This document shows, piece after piece, positions 15,120 through 17,374 of a stretch of 17,374 nt of DNA. The stretch is from assembly GCA_900548855.1 (NCBI GenBank), contig URMF01000061.1:1-17374 (forward strand), in the 5' to 3' direction. Made by a program: the position numbers and the translations under genes. A model generated the notes under the pieces. That model was not told the origin of the DNA and did not search any database. It was given only the letters and a program-made list of their open reading frames with translations. Origin of the DNA: an uncultured Eubacteriales bacterium. GTDB lineage: Bacteria; Bacillota; Clostridia; Lachnospirales; Lachnospiraceae. Numbering within the stretch: position 1 is the stretch's first letter; every line of letters starts with the position of its first letter.

Positions 15120-15536
15120 ATGTTTTTTTTGATAAAGCTGTATTTTATCATATATTTACATGTTTTTGTTCATGAGCTGAGTCATTATATTTCAGCTCAA
15201 ATAATAAATATCAGAGTAGGAAGAATAAAAATTGGAAGCAGGTTAGGTCAAATATCAATTGGGAAATGGGATATTTCGTTAATTTGTGGAGGAGGATATG
15301 TGGAGGTTTATCAGGAAGATATCGTTAACAAATCAAGGAGGGAAATAGTTTTTTTCTTTTTGGCAGGAATAATTGGAAATTTGATTGTAATTCTTACAGG
15401 TGAAATTGTATTGAACCCATTGTATAGATTTTTGAATTTTATTATAGGAGTATGCTTTATTGTAATGAATGGTATACCTTTTTACAAGGAATCCGATACA
15501 AATAATATTATTAAAGTTTTAACAGCGAAAAAGTAA
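15120..15536 (+). CDS. Minimal M50-type (site-2 protease-like) membrane metalloprotease
   Basis: 138 residues, much shorter than standard site-2 proteases. The zinc motif HELSH (His18, Glu19, His22) lies in the first hydrophobic helix. A second hydrophobic stretch carries AGIIGN (about 82-87), and the third zinc-ligand region reads NGIPFYKESD (117-126), comparable to the N-x-x-P...D(G) motif of M50 enzymes. All three catalytic elements of the fold core are therefore present. Such enzymes cut within or near the membrane. In the yyd locus of Bacillus subtilis an M50-like protein (YydH) is encoded with an ABC transporter and a peptide precursor, and the context here is similar. Here it may trim the exported protein's membrane anchor or clear its remnant (inference). 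The start is one base after the transporter stop, with AAAGG at 15106-15110. No hairpin terminator follows. Confidence 0.75.
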   Translation: MFFLIKLYFIIYLHVFVHELSHYISAQIINIRVGRIKIGSRLGQISIGKWDISLICGGGYVEVYQEDIVNKSRREIVFFFLAGIIGNLIVILTGEIVLNPLYRFLNFIIGVCFIVMNGIPFYKESDTNNIIKVLTAKK

Positions 15537-15624
15537 TAAACAAATCAATTCAATTAAAAGAAGATTTTGAATATGACCAGAACAAATCACAAACGGTGGT
15601 TATGATTTTGCCTGTAGTATAGAC

Positions 15625-15653
15625 TTGACAGGCAGCCGGGAAAAGGGTAAGTT
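15625..15653 (+). promoter_or_regulatory. Possible promoter of proC
   Basis: A perfect TTGACA (15625-15630) is followed after 17 bases by a poor -10, TAAGTT (15648-15653). The -35 lies within the 3' arm region of a 6-base inverted repeat (GCCTGT 15610-15615, ACAGGC 15628-15633). The -10 makes this uncertain. Confidence 0.35.
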
Positions 15654-15710
15654 TAATTGTGTCAGGACGGTTTATCCGGTAAGACAGAAAGATGGGAGGT
15701 AAATACATAG

Positions 15711-16505
15711 ATGAAATTAGGATTTATTGGCTGTGGGAATATGGCTACAGCAATTATAAAAGGGATTATTAATAATGGAATTGCAGGAAAGGACGATATA
15801 ATCGGAGCAGATTTGTCGGAGGCGGTACGCAATAAGATTAATGGGGATTTGGGTATCCAGGTTACCACAGACAATAAGGAAGCGGCAGCAAAGGCAGAGG
15901 TTCTTTTCCTGTCAGTGAAACCACAGTTTTACGAGACAGTGATTGGTGAAGTAAAGGATGTTGTGACGGATGCACAGCTGATTATAACCATTGCACCGGG
16001 AAAGACCCTGGACTGGCTGGATAAACAGTTTGGGAAACCGTTAAAAATTGTGCGCACAATGCCGAATACGCCGGCTCTTGTGGGGGAGGGTATTACGGCG
16101 GTATGCTATAATGACAATGTGTCCAAGGCAGATTTGGATAAGGCAGTAAATATACTTACAAGCTTTGGCAAATGTGAAGTGGTGCCGGAGCACCTGATGG
16201 ATGTAGTGACCTCTGTCAGTGGCAGTTCTCCGGCGTATGTATTTATGTTTATAGAGGCGATGGCAGATGCGGCAGTGGCAGATGGTATGCCAAGAGCGCA
16301 GGCATATGAATTTGCGGCACAGGCAGTGCTTGGAAGTGCAAAGATGGTGTTAGAGACGGGAAAGCACCCGGGCGAATTAAAGGATATGGTATGTTCACCG
16401 GGGGGAACAACGATTGAAGCAGTCCGTGTTTTGGAGGAAAAAGGAATGCGCAGTGCCATATTTGAAGCAATGAAGGCATGTACCCGAAAAGCGAGAGGAA
16501 TGTAG
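15711..16505 (+). CDS. proC: Pyrroline-5-carboxylate reductase
   Basis: 264 residues, the normal length for ProC. It catalyses the NAD(P)H-dependent reduction of pyrroline-5-carboxylate to proline, the last step of proline synthesis, in the cytosol. Visible are the Rossmann dinucleotide loop GFIGCGNMATAI (4-15), VKPQ, RTMPNTPALVGEGIT, the substrate-binding SGSSPAYVFMFIEAMADAA and the C-terminal CSPGGTTIEAVRVLEEKG. The ribosome binding site GGGAGG (15694-15699) sits before the ATG. The stop codon is followed after three bases by an end motif of the MITE-like repeat. G+C content returns to that of the left-hand housekeeping genes. Confidence 0.95.
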   Translation: MKLGFIGCGNMATAIIKGIINNGIAGKDDIIGADLSEAVRNKINGDLGIQVTTDNKEAAAKAEVLFLSVKPQFYETVIGEVKDVVTDAQLIITIAPGKTLDWLDKQFGKPLKIVRTMPNTPALVGEGITAVCYNDNVSKADLDKAVNILTSFGKCEVVPEHLMDVVTSVSGSSPAYVFMFIEAMADAAVADGMPRAQAYEFAAQAVLGSAKMVLETGKHPGELKDMVCSPGGTTIEAVRVLEEKGMRSAIFEAMKACTRKARGM

Positions 16506-16506
16506 A

Positions 16507-16523
16507 GGGTTTCGCAATTACCT
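16507..16523. repeat. Lone end motif of the MITE-like repeat, directly after proC
   Basis: GGGTTTCGCAATTACCT is the right-end motif of the repeat with one change (its reverse complement is AGGTAATTGCGAAACCC). The repeat interior that should lie to its left is absent, because proC occupies that sequence. It may be the scar of a deleted or imprecisely excised copy. Confidence 0.6.
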
Positions 16524-16554
16524 AATAATCGTTATATATGAGGAGGGAAAATTT

Positions 16555-17235
16555 ATGCAGTATGAAATTGTAGGAAAGACAGTACCGGCGGTAGAGGTTA
16601 CCCTGGACAGAGGAGAATCTATGTATACCCAGAGTGGTGGAATGGTTTGGCAGACAGAGGGAATCCAGATGGTAACCAACACAAAGGGTGGTCTTATGAA
16701 GGGAATTGGCAGAATGTTTGCCGGAGAGTCGTTATTTATGGCGACTTATTCCTCTACGAGAGACGGAGCTAAAATTGCATTTGGTTCTACGGTTCCAGGA
16801 GATGTGATTCCAGTTAATTTAACAGGAACACCTGGTATTATCGCACAGAAGAGGGCATTTCTCTGCGCACAGGAGGGAGTGGACGTGTCTATTACACTCA
16901 CCAAGAAATTTTCAGCCGGTTTATTCGGAGGAGAAGGTTTTATTTTACAGGATATCCGTGGTAATGGATATGCCTTTCTGGAGGTGGACGGTGACCAGGT
17001 AGTGAGAGAACTGGCACCGGGGGAAGTGATTAAGGTGGATACCGGTAATGTGGTTGCTTTTGACAAGACAGTCAAGTATGAGATTGAGACAGTAAAGGGA
17101 CTTGGTAACATTTTCTTTGGAGGGGAAGGTTTGTTCCTTACAAAGCTTACAGGTCCAGGGCGTGTGGTATTGCAAACCCAGAATTTCAATGATTTTGCGG
17201 GACGTATTATTTCTATGATGCCAAGCAGGGGATAG
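16555..17235 (+). CDS. AIM24-family protein (TIGR00266/DUF124 type)
   Basis: 226 residues. A beta-strand-rich protein with internal symmetry: glycine-rich hairpin motifs recur at GLMKGIGRMFAGESLF (about 47-62), AGLFGGEGFILQDIRGNG (about 121-138) and GLGNIFFGGEGLFLTKLTGPG (about 182-202). This pattern is typical of the AIM24 family, which is widespread in bacteria and yeast mitochondria. Its biochemical function in bacteria is unknown. A membrane-proximal role has been suggested for the mitochondrial member, and no membrane segment is visible here. AGGAGGG (about 16541-16547) precedes the ATG. The gene lies between a lone repeat end (16507-16523) and the left end of another repeat copy (17256 on). 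No terminator is seen after it. Confidence 0.88.
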   Translation: MQYEIVGKTVPAVEVTLDRGESMYTQSGGMVWQTEGIQMVTNTKGGLMKGIGRMFAGESLFMATYSSTRDGAKIAFGSTVPGDVIPVNLTGTPGIIAQKRAFLCAQEGVDVSITLTKKFSAGLFGGEGFILQDIRGNGYAFLEVDGDQVVRELAPGEVIKVDTGNVVAFDKTVKYEIETVKGLGNIFFGGEGLFLTKLTGPGRVVLQTQNFNDFAGRIISMMPSRG

Positions 17236-17255
17236 GTTATTCCGTTATAGATATG

Positions 17256-17374
17256 TAGGTGATTGCGAAACTCTGTTTTCGTTATTGACCGTTGTACAAT
17301 ATAAACAATATCAACACTGGGCACGCAGCTGTGCATACCTTTCTACTAGGCTCAACTTCGTTTCGCCAAGTATA
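17256..17374. repeat. Left-hand part of the MITE-like repeat, copy 3 (runs off the window)
   Basis: It begins TAGGTGATTGCGAAACTC (17256-17273) and matches the complete copy from 3379 for about 70 bases (about eight differences), through AATATAAACAATATCAA to CTGGGCACGC. After 17326 it diverges from the complete copy (GCTGTGCATACC...), so the interior differs or is longer. The right end lies outside the window. Confidence 0.75.

Larger units (their letters stand above)
10986..15536 (+). other. AT-rich four-gene island: exported protein, two ATPase-permeases, M50-type protease
   Basis: Four genes on one strand, clearly poorer in G+C than both flanks: 15 of 60 bases in 13741-13800 and 12 of 60 in 14881-14940, against 30 of 60 in murF at 8161-8220. 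No transposase, integrase or flanking repeat marks it as a mobile element. Acquisition by transfer is inferred from composition and gene content. Confidence 0.6.

Noticed and set aside
10986..15536. The AT-rich island considered as an integrative element or prophage fragment
   Set aside because: There is no integrase, transposase, attachment-site duplication or tRNA at its edges. Composition alone supports transfer but not a defined mobile element.
16746..17336. Minus-strand open frame of 196 codons covering the AIM24 gene
   Set aside because: The plus-strand frame has a clear family match, a strong ribosome binding site and typical codon use; the minus frame is a shadow extended into the repeat.

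Overview
The window looks like a chromosomal segment of a Gram-positive anaerobe of the class Clostridia, most likely a Lachnospiraceae member. The pointers are strong AGGAGG-type ribosome binding sites, sigma-A promoters, a reverse rubrerythrin, a DinG/XPD-like helicase fused to a Cas4-like nuclease domain, and a Lys/Ala-rich protein with a short conserved C-terminal domain. Genus and species cannot be named from the sequence alone.

Layout. 1-3660: the window opens inside a dispersed repeat. A membrane histidine-kinase-like protein (7TM plus ATPase domain, without the usual phosphoacceptor His) and a DUF1189-type membrane protein follow, then a convergent CYTH-domain phosphatase/cyclase gene and the one complete copy of the repeat. 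3661-9051: housekeeping genes, namely a DJ-1/PfpI protein, the nuclease-helicase, a Cof-type HAD phosphatase and murF. 9052-10664: reverse rubrerythrin behind a consensus promoter with a Fur/PerR-like 7-1-7 palindrome at its start site, followed by the Lys/Ala-rich protein; both end in clear intrinsic terminators. 10829-15536: an AT-rich four-gene island made of a small, very basic exported or membrane-anchored protein, two ABC transporter subunits that each fuse an N-terminal ATPase to a MacB-like four-helix permease, and a minimal M50-type membrane metalloprotease. 15625-17374: proC, an AIM24-family gene, and the left end of a third repeat copy running off the window.

The most unusual content is the island at 10986-15536. 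Its base composition is far from that of its neighbours: single 60-base lines inside it count 20-25% G+C, against 50% for a line in murF. The three downstream genes are tightly packed (4-base overlap, then a 1-base gap) and separated from the exported protein by two hairpins, the second terminator-like. The arrangement resembles peptide or bacteriocin export/immunity loci such as yyd of Bacillus, but has no recognisable modification enzyme, and the exported protein belongs to no family I recognise. Function is inferred from context only.

The repeat family has ends close to TAGGTAATTGCGAAACTC in inverted orientation and internal hairpins. It occurs at 1-135 (right part), 3379-3648 (complete) and 17256-17374 (left part), with a lone end motif at 16507-16523 directly after proC. 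It looks like a non-autonomous (MITE-like) element.
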